NCBI GenBank assembly: GCA_002483285.1
Contig: DLHP01000010.1
Span: forward strand, 1 to 8,433
DNA: 8,433 nucleotides
Origin: Flavobacterium sp. UBA7665
GTDB lineage: Bacteria > Bacteroidota > Bacteroidia > Flavobacteriales > Flavobacteriaceae
Reading direction: 5' to 3'
The translations under genes and the position numbers were made by a program. Every line of letters starts with the position of its first letter. Positions within the stretch are counted from its first letter, which is position 1. The notes under the pieces are model-generated. The model saw only the letters and a list, made by a program, of their open reading frames with translations. It made no database searches and had not been told where the DNA came from. This document shows positions 1-5,662 of the stretch, in pieces.

Positions 1-19
1 GGAGGATTTTTCGTGCAGC

Positions 20-63
20 GCCAGCCAGCGAAAAATAAAATAAACACTTCCTAACTGGCTGGC
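20..63. repeat. 9-bp inverted repeat with AT-rich loop
   Basis: GCCAGCCAG at 20-28 is the exact reverse complement of CTGGCTGGC at 55-63. The 26-base loop is AT-rich. No T-tract follows, so it is not a clear terminator. It could be the end of an upstream repeat or a weak hairpin behind an unseen gene. Confidence 0.5.
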
Positions 64-72
64 CGTTCGGGG

Positions 73-184
73 AAAAAGCGTGAAAAACAACGAGTAAAAG
101 CGGTAGCGCGCAGCGTTAAGAGTGAGCCTGCAAGGCGAACGGCTCAGCAAGCGCCCGCTTTGACGAGGTAGTTTTTAGCTTTTT
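73..184. repeat. Large nested hairpin, structured repeat or candidate RNA
   Basis: Concentric stems can be drawn by eye. AAAAAGC (73-79) pairs with GCTTTTT (178-184), AAAAAC (83-88) with GTTTTT (171-176), AAAGCGG (97-103) with CCGCTTT (155-161), GCGC (106-109) with GCGC (151-154), and TGAGCC (123-128) with GGCTCA (141-146), leaving a 12-base tip loop. An alternative pairing, GCCGTTCG (62-69) with CGAACGGC (136-143), would compete with the tip stem. The internal loop carries ACGAG followed by TA on both sides. The fold is seen in the sequence; whether it is transcribed is unknown. It may be a dispersed palindromic repeat or an uncharacterised RNA. It matches no RNA family I can name. Confidence 0.5.
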
Positions 185-207
185 ATCCGGAGGCCATTGA
201 TTTTTTG

Positions 208-258
208 TTTCTTTTGTATCAAGACAAAAGAAATGTTTTGTTTCTTTTTCAAAAGAAA
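208..258. repeat. Two consecutive T-rich hairpins
   Basis: TTTCTTTTG (208-216) and CAAAAGAAA (225-233) form a 9-bp stem with an 8-base loop. A second, near-identical palindrome, TTTCTTTT (241-248) with AAAAGAAA (251-258), follows directly. The duplicated sequence suggests slippage or two copies of a small repeat. Neither stem is GC-rich, so terminator activity would be weak. Confidence 0.5.
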
Positions 259-260
259 TA

Positions 261-344
261 GCCCCGATTGAAGCGGATATCCTTTTTAAACGACCAACGG
301 GAGTTTAAAAAGATAGCAGCGGAAAGCGGGAAATAGCTCCTAAA
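261..344 (-). repeat. Palindromic intergenic element, copy E1
   Basis: The centre is a 10-bp stem, CTTTTTAAAC (282-291) with GTTTAAAAAG (303-312), around an 11-base loop. Its flanks match the two other copies in this window. Reverse-complemented, 307-327 matches 3218-3238 at 18 of 21 bases. Positions 265-287 match the reverse complement of 3312-3334 at 21 of 23. The reverse complement of 317-344 matches 8406-8433 at 25 of 28. This gives a family with conserved arms and a variable loop, and this copy lies opposite to E2 and E3. Short repeats of this kind are, as I recall, common between flavobacterial genes. Function is unknown; a bidirectional terminator is possible. Confidence 0.7.
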
Positions 345-372
345 AACATATTCACTTTTGCAATAAAAAAAT

Positions 373-380
373 TATCTTTG
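373..380 (+). promoter_or_regulatory. -7 promoter box of accA
   Basis: TATCTTTG fits the Bacteroidota primary sigma factor -7 consensus TAnnTTTG exactly. Transcription would be expected to begin a few bases downstream, giving a leader of roughly 30 nt before the ATG at 416. A TTTTG at 356-360 is the only TTG-like candidate for the -33 box, but its spacing is shorter than usual. Confidence 0.6.
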
Positions 381-415
381 CTCCTCAAACCAAAATTAAA
401 CTGAAAGAAATCCTT

Positions 416-1369
416 ATGGAATATTTAGATTTTGAGCTTCCAATCAAAGAGCTGGAAGAACAGTTAGACAAATGCGCGATTATCGGGAAAGAATCCAATG
501 TTGACGTGACCGATACCTGCAAGCAGATTGAGAAAAAACTCGAAGAAACCAAACGCAAAATATACAAGAACCTCACCGCCTGGCAACGCGTACAGTTGTC
601 ACGCCACCCCAATCGCCCGTATACCATGGACCACGTTCGCGCTTTGTGCGGTGACACCTGGCTCGAGCTTTTTGGCGATCGCGGCTTTAAGGATGACAAG
701 GCCATGATTGGCGGATTGGGTAAAATCGATGGGCAATCGTATATGATTGTGGGCCAGCAAAAAGGCTACAATACCAAAACACGCCAGTACCGCAACTTTG
801 GGATGGCGAATCCTGAAGGGTATAGAAAAGCATTGCGTCTGATGAAAATGGCCGAGAAATTCAACATTCCGGTTTTGACTTTGATTGATACTCCAGGAGC
901 ATATCCCGGTTTAGAAGCCGAAGAACGCGGACAAGGAGAAGCCATTGCACGCAACATCTTTGAAATGATCCGCCTTAAAACGCCGATTATTGCAGTGATT
1001 GTTGGTGAAGGCGCATCCGGTGGCGCACTTGGGATTGGTGTAGGAGATCGGGTTTTGATGATGGAGAACACCTGGTATTCTGTAATTTCGCCAGAATCTT
1101 GCTCGTCTATCCTCTGGAAAAGCTGGGAATACAAAGAACAGGCGGCCGAAGCTTTGAAGCTGACTTCGTCGGATATGAAAAAGCAAAAACTCGTAGATGA
1201 CATCATCCCAGAACCATTGGGAGGCGCACATTACGACCGCGATACGACTTTTAAAACGGTACAGCAATACATCACCAAAGCCTACAACGAACTCAAGGAT
1301 TTATCAACAACCGAATTGGTCGAACAACGGATGGATAAATACAGCAAAATGGGCGAATTCAAAGAGTAA
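416..1369 (+). CDS. accA: Acetyl-CoA carboxylase carboxyltransferase subunit alpha
   Basis: AccA forms, with AccD, the carboxyltransferase that moves the carboxyl group from biotin on BCCP to acetyl-CoA, giving malonyl-CoA in the first committed step of fatty acid synthesis. It acts in the cytoplasm. The 317-residue length is normal for bacterial AccA. An N-terminal helical segment (about 5-50) is followed by the conserved block around HPNRPYTMDHV. The crotonase-like core has the signature IDTPGAYPG (157-165), then EAEERGQGEAIA (167-178), and the glycine-rich VGEGASGGALGIG (196-208), which supplies backbone amides of the active site. All hallmark residues are present and there is no frameshift. 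The ATG follows an AT-rich leader without a clear Shine-Dalgarno sequence, as is usual in this phylum. It appears monocistronic, with its own promoter and terminator; accD is not in the window. Confidence 0.97.
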   Translation: MEYLDFELPIKELEEQLDKCAIIGKESNVDVTDTCKQIEKKLEETKRKIYKNLTAWQRVQLSRHPNRPYTMDHVRALCGDTWLELFGDRGFKDDKAMIGGLGKIDGQSYMIVGQQKGYNTKTRQYRNFGMANPEGYRKALRLMKMAEKFNIPVLTLIDTPGAYPGLEAEERGQGEAIARNIFEMIRLKTPIIAVIVGEGASGGALGIGVGDRVLMMENTWYSVISPESCSSILWKSWEYKEQAAEALKLTSSDMKKQKLVDDIIPEPLGGAHYDRDTTFKTVQQYITKAYNELKDLSTTELVEQRMDKYSKMGEFKE

Positions 1370-1389
1370 AGCTTAGAAATCAAGAGACT

Positions 1390-1422
1390 AATCCGAAGCC
1401 CTGTGGTTTCGGATTTTTTTTT
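1390..1422 (+). terminator. Intrinsic terminator of accA
   Basis: An 11-bp stem (1390-1400 with 1405-1415, all paired with one G-U) closes a 4-base CTGT loop. A run of nine T, 1414-1422, begins in the last two stem bases. It starts 20 bases after the accA stop codon and should separate accA from dnaB transcription. Confidence 0.92.
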
Positions 1423-1498
1423 ACTTATAAACAGGCAATAGCAAGTTGTTAACATACGTTCTCTAATAACTCCGGGCCGTCAATTTTTTAAATTTCGT

Positions 1499-1506
1499 TA
1501 CTTTCG
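1499..1506 (+). promoter_or_regulatory. -7 promoter box of dnaB, very close to the start
   Basis: TACTTTCG matches TAnnTTTG with one change (C at the seventh position), a variant I associate with flavobacterial promoters. It ends four bases before the dnaB ATG, so the predicted transcript starts at or next to the start codon. No obvious TTG -33 box is seen at the usual distance. Confidence 0.5.
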
Positions 1507-1510
1507 CAAC

Positions 1511-3052
1511 ATGGAAAACCTCAGAAATATCAATCCCCTACGCGTGGATAAAACCACCATCATCAACCTGGAGAAAGGCAAGCTGCCACCACAGGTTCTG
1601 GAACTCGAAGAAGCAGTTTTGGGCGCGATGATGATCGACAAAAAAGGGGTCGATGAGGTCATCGATATCCTGCAACCCGACGCCTTTTACAAAGACGCGC
1701 ACAAACACATTTTCGAGGCCATTGTACAGTTATTCACCGACACGCAACCCATCGACTTGTTGACGGTTTCGGCCCAACTCAAGAAGAACGCAAAACTCGA
1801 AATGGCAGGTGGTGATTTTTACCTGATCCAACTCACGCAGAAAATCTCGTCGTCGGCGCACATTGAATTCCACTCGCGCATCATATTGCAGAAATTCATC
1901 CAACGAAGCCTGATCAAAATATCATCCGAAATCATCGAGGAATCGTACGACGAAACCACCGATGTCTTTGATTTGCTCGACAAGGCCGAATCTAAATTAT
2001 ACGAAGTCACCCAAGGCAATATCAAAAGGAGTTCAGAAACCGCGCAAAGCCTTGTGATCCAGGCCAAGAAACGCATCGAGGAAATCGCAGGAAAAGAAGG
2101 GCTTTCTGGAGTCGCCACCGGATTTCACAGTCTTGACAAGATTACCTCGGGTTGGCAACCCTCAGATTTGATTATCATCGCGGCGCGTCCCGGTATGGGT
2201 AAAACGGCATTCGTGTTGTCTATGGCCAGGAATATTTCAATAGACTTTGGGCATCCGGTGGCGTTATTCTCGCTCGAGATGTCATCGGTACAGTTGATTA
2301 CGCGTCTGATTTCATCCGAAACAGGCCTGTCATCAGAGAAACTGCGTACCGGGAAACTCGAAAAACACGAATGGGAACAGCTTTCCATCAAAGTCAAAAA
2401 CTTAGAAAAAGCCCCTTTATATATCGATGACACGCCGTCGCTATCCATCTTCGATTTGCGGGCCAAGGCACGTCGTTTGTCGTCGCAACACGGTATCAAA
2501 CTCATCATTGTCGATTACCTCCAGCTCATGACCGCGGGCGGAAACGGCAAAGGAGGCGGCAACCGTGAACAAGAAATCTCGACCATTTCGCGAAACCTCA
2601 AGGCGCTCGCCAAAGAACTCAACGTACCGGTAATTGCACTTTCGCAATTGTCGCGTGCTGTAGAAACGCGTGGATCGAGCAAACGCCCATTGCTTTCGGA
2701 TCTTAGGGAATCGGGTGCGATTGAGCAGGATGCCGATATCGTGTCGTTCATCTACCGTCCCGAATACTACAAAATCGACGAATGGGACGACGAGGAGCAA
2801 ACCCCGACGCAAGGCCAGGCCGAGTTCATCATCGCCAAGCACCGTAACGGATCGCTAGAGAATGTACGCCTAAAATTCATCGGTAACCTGGGTAAATTTG
2901 ACAACCTCGACGATTACGGCGGCGGTTATGACGATTTGCCGAGTAAGATGAACCATGAGGACAATCCGTTTACGACGAAGCATTTGCCATCGCCTAATGA
3001 GGCTTTTGGGAGTAATTTGAATAGTGATGACGATAGTGATGTGCCGTTTTAG
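1511..3052 (+). CDS. dnaB: Replicative DNA helicase DnaB
   Basis: DnaB is the hexameric 5'-3' helicase that unwinds DNA ahead of the replication fork using ATP and recruits primase. The 513 residues contain an N-terminal DnaB domain (about 25-130), a linker, and a RecA-like C-terminal ATPase. Walker A is ARPGMGKT (225-232), with K231 and T232. Walker B is LIIVDYLQLM (331-340), with D335. Further conserved blocks are SQLSRAVE (378-385), LSDLRESGAIEQDAD (395-409) and the late KHRNG motif carrying the expected arginine finger. No intein interrupts it. The protein starts at the first ATG, directly behind the -7 box. The last residues, NSDDDSDVPF, form an acidic tail resembling the C-terminal tip of SSB. 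The final G of the stop codon is also the first base of the downstream hairpin-repeat array. Confidence 0.97.
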   Translation: MENLRNINPLRVDKTTIINLEKGKLPPQVLELEEAVLGAMMIDKKGVDEVIDILQPDAFYKDAHKHIFEAIVQLFTDTQPIDLLTVSAQLKKNAKLEMAGGDFYLIQLTQKISSSAHIEFHSRIILQKFIQRSLIKISSEIIEESYDETTDVFDLLDKAESKLYEVTQGNIKRSSETAQSLVIQAKKRIEEIAGKEGLSGVATGFHSLDKITSGWQPSDLIIIAARPGMGKTAFVLSMARNISIDFGHPVALFSLEMSSVQLITRLISSETGLSSEKLRTGKLEKHEWEQLSIKVKNLEKAPLYIDDTPSLSIFDLRAKARRLSSQHGIKLIIVDYLQLMTAGGNGKGGGNREQEISTISRNLKALAKELNVPVIALSQLSRAVETRGSSKRPLLSDLRESGAIEQDADIVSFIYRPEYYKIDEWDDEEQTPTQGQAEFIIAKHRNGSLENVRLKFIGNLGKFDNLDDYGGGYDDLPSKMNHEDNPFTTKHLPSPNEAFGSNLNSDDDSDVPF

Positions 3053-3175
3053 GACACGCTGCGCTTTGGACACGGCTGCGCCTTTGGAGACGCCCTGCGG
3101 GCTTTAGACACGGCTGCGCCTTTAGAGACGCCCTGCGGGCTATGGAGACGCTTCGCTTTAGAGACGCTTCGCTTT
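3052..3175 (+). repeat. Tandem array of seven covarying mini-hairpin units
   Basis: Seven contiguous units start at 3052, 3068, 3086, 3106, 3124, 3144 and 3160, with lengths 16, 18, 20, 18, 20, 16 and 16. Each reads [AG]GA[CG]AC, then a small palindrome, then TTT (TAT in unit 5). The palindromes are GC-TGC-GC, GGC-TGC-GCC, GCCC-TGC-GGGC, GGC-TGC-GCC, GCCC-TGC-GGGC, GC-TTC-GC and GC-TTC-GC. Both arms of each stem change together while the frame around them is constant. A decayed eighth unit may follow at 3176. There are no spacers, so it is not a CRISPR. Two inverted units lie at 4304-4335. The array may act as a terminator for dnaB, but the T-runs are short. Confidence 0.85.
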
Positions 3176-3198
3176 AGAAAGCTGCAGTGAGTTGGGTT

Positions 3199-3345
3199 GG
3201 GCGTTGCCTGCGGCCGCGCTTTTCGCTACAATCTTTTTATTGTTTAGTCCTCATGACAGTTTTATCTCCATTTTTGTCATTCCGACGAAGGAGGAATCTC
3301 TGCTGAGCAATAAAAAGGATTTCCGCTGCAATCGCTAACGCGCGG
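3199..3345 (+). repeat. Palindromic intergenic element, copy E2, split by another repeat
   Basis: The left arm GCTTTTCGCTACAATC plus five T (3218-3238) and the right arm (3312-3334) match both arms of element E1. A perfect 10-bp inverted pair, CTTTTTATTG (3233-3242) with CAATAAAAAG (3308-3317), forms the hairpin base. GCGTT near the left edge and AACGC near the right edge could extend it. The loop of 65 bases is much longer than the 11-base loop of E1 and contains a different repeat (3275-3300). The left arm also holds a GCGGCCGC palindrome at 3210-3217. The outer boundaries are approximate. Confidence 0.65.
3275..3300 (+). repeat. GTCATTCCGACG-type dispersed repeat
   Basis: The sequence beginning TGTCATTCCGACGAAGG and ending in GGAATCTC resembles a short dispersed repeat that, from memory, is widespread between genes of Bacteroidota and some other bacteria. 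ATGACA at 3253-3258 is the reverse complement of TGTCAT at 3275-3280, so a small hairpin may define one edge. It sits wholly inside the loop of element E2. Confidence 0.55.
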
Positions 3346-3374
3346 TGGGAGCTTCAGGTTAATTTTACGCTACA

Positions 3375-3382
3375 CACCTTTG
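3375..3382 (+). promoter_or_regulatory. Possible -7 box of the DUF2971 gene
   Basis: CACCTTTG differs from TAnnTTTG only at the first base and lies 27 bases before the ATG at 3410. No -33 box is visible. It is the best candidate between the repeats and the gene, but weak. Confidence 0.3.
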
Positions 3383-3409
3383 TATAGTTTTTAGTTAGTA
3401 GAAATTTTT

Positions 3410-4207
3410 ATGAAGATACTCAGTAAATATTCCGGAACTTTAGATGACGGAGAAATTCCAGAAATCGTTTATAAATATCGTAGTTGGGATTCTGATTTTC
3501 ACAAGAGATTTATTTTCAATAGAGAGGTTTTCATGGCTTCTCCATTTTCTTTTGAGGATGAGTTTGATTGTAAAATTCCACTTCGTCACGATTTAATGAG
3601 TAAAGATCAGCTTATGGAATATGCAATCCATTGGACTAAATTTGGAAGTCCATATTGGAATCGTCAACAACATAGAAAAGAAGCTCATAAATTAATACGT
3701 GAAAAATACTTTCAAACTAAAAAATATTTGGTCGAGTTTCGACAAAACTATTTCAACCAATTAAATGAGCGACTTGGAATTCTCAGTTTAACTGCAAAAC
3801 CTTGTAATAGTGATATGTGGACAAAATATGCAGATAATCATCAAGGAATATGTATCGGCTACAATTCCAGAATAATGTTTGAATATTTAGGTGGCGGTGG
3901 TGCAGTTCACTATGTAGACAATTTGCCAATTATTTTTCCAGAACCTATCATGTCTCATGACGAGAGTCGAACTACTCAAGTTTTTTGTAAATTAAAAAAA
4001 TGGGAATTTGAAAAAGAATATCGAACGATGAATTTCTGGGATTTTCCAACTCAAGAAAGCGATAGACGTAAAGTATTACCAAAAGAAGCATTCAATTCCA
4101 TAATCCTAGGAAAACATATTTCAAATCAAGCTAAGTTAGAAATTTCTCAAGCCGTCAAAGCGAACATTGGGGAAATTCCTATTTTAGAGTACAACAACGT
4201 CTGCTAG
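3410..4207 (+). CDS. DUF2971 family protein, AT-rich, probably acquired
   Basis: The 265-residue protein shows the pattern of the DUF2971 family (function unknown): YKYRSW (21-26), then MASPFSFEDEFDC (42-54), matching the family's N-D-P-F-D-C-type block, then LSLTAKPCNSDMWTKYADNH (125-144) with QGICIGY (145-151), and KKWEFEKEYR (196-205). No signal peptide or membrane segment is seen, so it is probably cytoplasmic. Base use differs sharply from the neighbours: hand counting gives 54 G+C in 180 bases at 3661-3840, against 98 in 180 at 2641-2820 of dnaB. A perfect 19-bp inverted repeat brackets it. I infer horizontal acquisition. Some DUF2971 genes are, as I recall, found among mobile or defence genes, but nothing here shows that role. 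It stands alone, with no clear terminator behind it. Confidence 0.85.
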   Translation: MKILSKYSGTLDDGEIPEIVYKYRSWDSDFHKRFIFNREVFMASPFSFEDEFDCKIPLRHDLMSKDQLMEYAIHWTKFGSPYWNRQQHRKEAHKLIREKYFQTKKYLVEFRQNYFNQLNERLGILSLTAKPCNSDMWTKYADNHQGICIGYNSRIMFEYLGGGGAVHYVDNLPIIFPEPIMSHDESRTTQVFCKLKKWEFEKEYRTMNFWDFPTQESDRRKVLPKEAFNSIILGKHISNQAKLEISQAVKANIGEIPILEYNNVC

Positions 4208-4300
4208 CATCTAATACACACCATTGCTAAGTTTCATGTTCGGATTATGTATTTCCTAAACATTTACAATATTCACAAAAGTGGATTTCCACAAAGTATT

Positions 4301-4335
4301 TCCAAAGCGCAGCGCGTCCAAAGCGCAGCGTGTCT
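4301..4335 (-). repeat. Two mini-hairpin units, inverted relative to the dnaB array
   Basis: Read on the - strand, 4335-4320 gives AGACACGCTGCGCTTT and 4319-4304 gives GGACGCGCTGCGCTTT, followed by GGA (4303-4301), the start of a third unit. The stretch GACACGCTGCGCTTTGGAC (4334-4316) is identical, in inverted orientation, to 3053-3071 at the start of the dnaB array. The pair ends 28 bases before the -7 box of the next gene. Confidence 0.85.
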
Positions 4336-4363
4336 TTTATCTTTTCCTTCACAAATTTTCTGC

Positions 4364-4371
4364 TATCTTTG
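4364..4371 (+). promoter_or_regulatory. -7 promoter box of the exported-protein/kinase operon
   Basis: TATCTTTG is an exact TAnnTTTG box, identical to the accA box. It ends five bases before the ATG at 4377, which predicts an ultra-short or absent leader. It also supports starting the gene at 4377, since an upstream ATG at 4281 would place the promoter inside the coding region. No TTG -33 box is evident. Confidence 0.6.
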
Positions 4372-4376
4372 GAACA

Positions 4377-5645
4377 ATGAAAACGATTACCCAAAAATTT
4401 AGCGTTGTATTCCTGCTGCTTTTTGCTTTTGCGGCACGCGCCAATTTCATCCTATTGCCCATGGATGAAACTACCCAAAAAAACCACCTCAAAGCCTACG
4501 GCATCACCTATTGGTGCCTTGATAAACAATACAAAGCGAGCTGGTTGCTCAATTACCGTGGTGGCTCTTTTTTGCTGCCCGATGCGCCCGAAATCCGTAA
4601 GGAATGCCAGATTCGTGGGGTGAGTTTTGAAGTATTATCCGATGGCGAGGCGAACCAGATCCTCGACGAAATTTCAAGCCCGTCCCAGAACATGGAAACC
4701 GTCGTGCTAGAAAAGGCACCCAAAATCGCGGTCTATACGCCCAAAGGCAAACAACCTTGGGACGACGCCGTGACGATGGTTTTGACTTATGCCGAGATTC
4801 CTTTTACGCCCATTTATGACGAGGAAGTCTTAAGTGACCAACTCATTTTATACGATTGGCTGCATTTGCACCATGAGGATTTTACCGGGCAATACGGCAA
4901 GTTTTTCGGGATGTACCGAAATGAGCCGTGGTATATCGACCAGAAAAAAGAAGCTGAGGCACTTGCTGCCCAATTGGGTTATGCCAAAGTCTCGCAGGAG
5001 AAATTGGCGGTGGCCAAAAAAATCCGCGATTTTGTGATTGGCGGTGGTTTTATGTTTGCGATGTGTTCGGCAACCGATAGTTTTGATATCGCGCTTTCGG
5101 CCGAAGGTGTCGATATCTGTGAACCCATGTTCGACGGCGACGCAAGCGATCCCAATTACCAATCCAAAATAGACTACACCAAGACCTTTGCATTCAAGGA
5201 TTTTACGCTGGATCGCAAACCCGAACACTACGAATTCTCGGATATTGACATGACCGAAAAACGCCGCATCCCGTTTGAAAAAGACTATTTTTCGCTCATG
5301 GAATTCTCGGCCAAATGGGACGTCATCCCAAGTATGCTCTGCCAAAACCACACCCAACTCGTTAAAGGTTTCATGGGGCAAAGCACGGCGTTCGACCGTT
5401 CGCTGATCAAGTCGAGTGTGCTCGTCCTGGGACAGAATGAACTCAACGAGGAAGCGCGTTATATCCACGGCCAGAAAGGCAAAGGCTTCTTCACTTTTTT
5501 TGGAGGCCACGATCCCGAAGATTTCCAGCACCGCGTAGGCGACGAACCGACGGTTTTGGACCTGCACCCGAATTCGCCGGGCTTTAGGTTAATCCTAAAC
5601 AATGTGCTGTTTCCGGCGGCGCGCAAAAAAAAGCAAAAAACCTGA
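4377..5645 (+). CDS. Exported protein, so-called 'asparagine synthetase B' family, amidotransferase-like
   Basis: The 422-residue protein starts with a signal peptide: Lys residues, a hydrophobic stretch (about 8-20), and a likely cleavage after ARA at 22. It should act in the periplasm or outside the cell. Similar Bacteroidota proteins beginning with LPMDE...NHLKAYGI and LLNYRGGSFLLP are, as I recall, labelled asparagine synthetase B. I see no N-terminal catalytic Cys and no SGGxDS ATP-pyrophosphatase loop, so that activity is not supported. The middle and C-terminal parts suggest a class I glutamine-amidotransferase-like fold: KIAVYTPKG, YDWLHLHHEDFTG, then GGGFMFAMCSA (222-232) with C230 at a nucleophile-elbow position, and FFGGHDPEDF with H378. 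This is inference; enzyme activity is unproven. A longer ORF begins at 4281, but it would run through the repeat units and promoter and bury the signal peptide. The kinase gene starts 17 nt after its stop. Confidence 0.75.
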   Translation: MKTITQKFSVVFLLLFAFAARANFILLPMDETTQKNHLKAYGITYWCLDKQYKASWLLNYRGGSFLLPDAPEIRKECQIRGVSFEVLSDGEANQILDEISSPSQNMETVVLEKAPKIAVYTPKGKQPWDDAVTMVLTYAEIPFTPIYDEEVLSDQLILYDWLHLHHEDFTGQYGKFFGMYRNEPWYIDQKKEAEALAAQLGYAKVSQEKLAVAKKIRDFVIGGGFMFAMCSATDSFDIALSAEGVDICEPMFDGDASDPNYQSKIDYTKTFAFKDFTLDRKPEHYEFSDIDMTEKRRIPFEKDYFSLMEFSAKWDVIPSMLCQNHTQLVKGFMGQSTAFDRSLIKSSVLVLGQNELNEEARYIHGQKGKGFFTFFGGHDPEDFQHRVGDEPTVLDLHPNSPGFRLILNNVLFPAARKKKQKT

Positions 5646-5662
5646 TTTGATCCAAAGATTGT

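Larger units (their letters stand above)
1..372. other. Gene-free, repeat-rich region upstream of accA
   Basis: No convincing coding region is seen on either strand. All three + frames close within the first 54 bases, so the tail of an upstream gene cannot be proved or excluded. The stretch holds, in order, a 9-bp inverted repeat, a large nested hairpin, two T-rich hairpins and palindromic element E1, each listed separately. The succession of palindromes suggests stacked intergenic repeats rather than a regulatory region specific to accA. Confidence 0.6.

Noticed and set aside
1..54. C-terminal end of an upstream gene
   Set aside because: Frames open at the window edge stop at 38-54, but the fragments are too short to recognise and overlap an inverted repeat.
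766..1267. Antisense open frames over accA
   Set aside because: They overlap a fully conserved housekeeping gene and show no family motifs.
3052..3175. CRISPR array
   Set aside because: The units are contiguous and 16-20 bp, with no unique spacers and no cas genes nearby.
4281..4292. GTGGATTTCCAC palindrome as a terminator for the DUF2971 gene
   Set aside because: The stem is five bases with a two-base loop and no T-tract follows.
3053..4334. Insertion sequence or composite transposon around the DUF2971 gene
   Set aside because: There is no transposase or integrase, and the flanking repeats are members of a tandem hairpin family rather than clear terminal inverted repeats with a target duplication.
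4281..4376. N-terminal extension of the exported protein from an ATG at 4281
   Set aside because: It would translate the inverted repeat units and the -7 box, and would place the signal peptide 32 residues inside the protein.
4848..5567. Long open frame of 239 codons on the - strand
   Set aside because: It lies wholly antisense to the exported-protein gene, has no recognisable domain and no promoter box, and is best explained by the base composition of the real gene.
4377..5645. True asparagine synthetase B activity
   Set aside because: A signal peptide is present, and the N-terminal Cys nucleophile and ATP-pyrophosphatase SGGxDS motif are absent.
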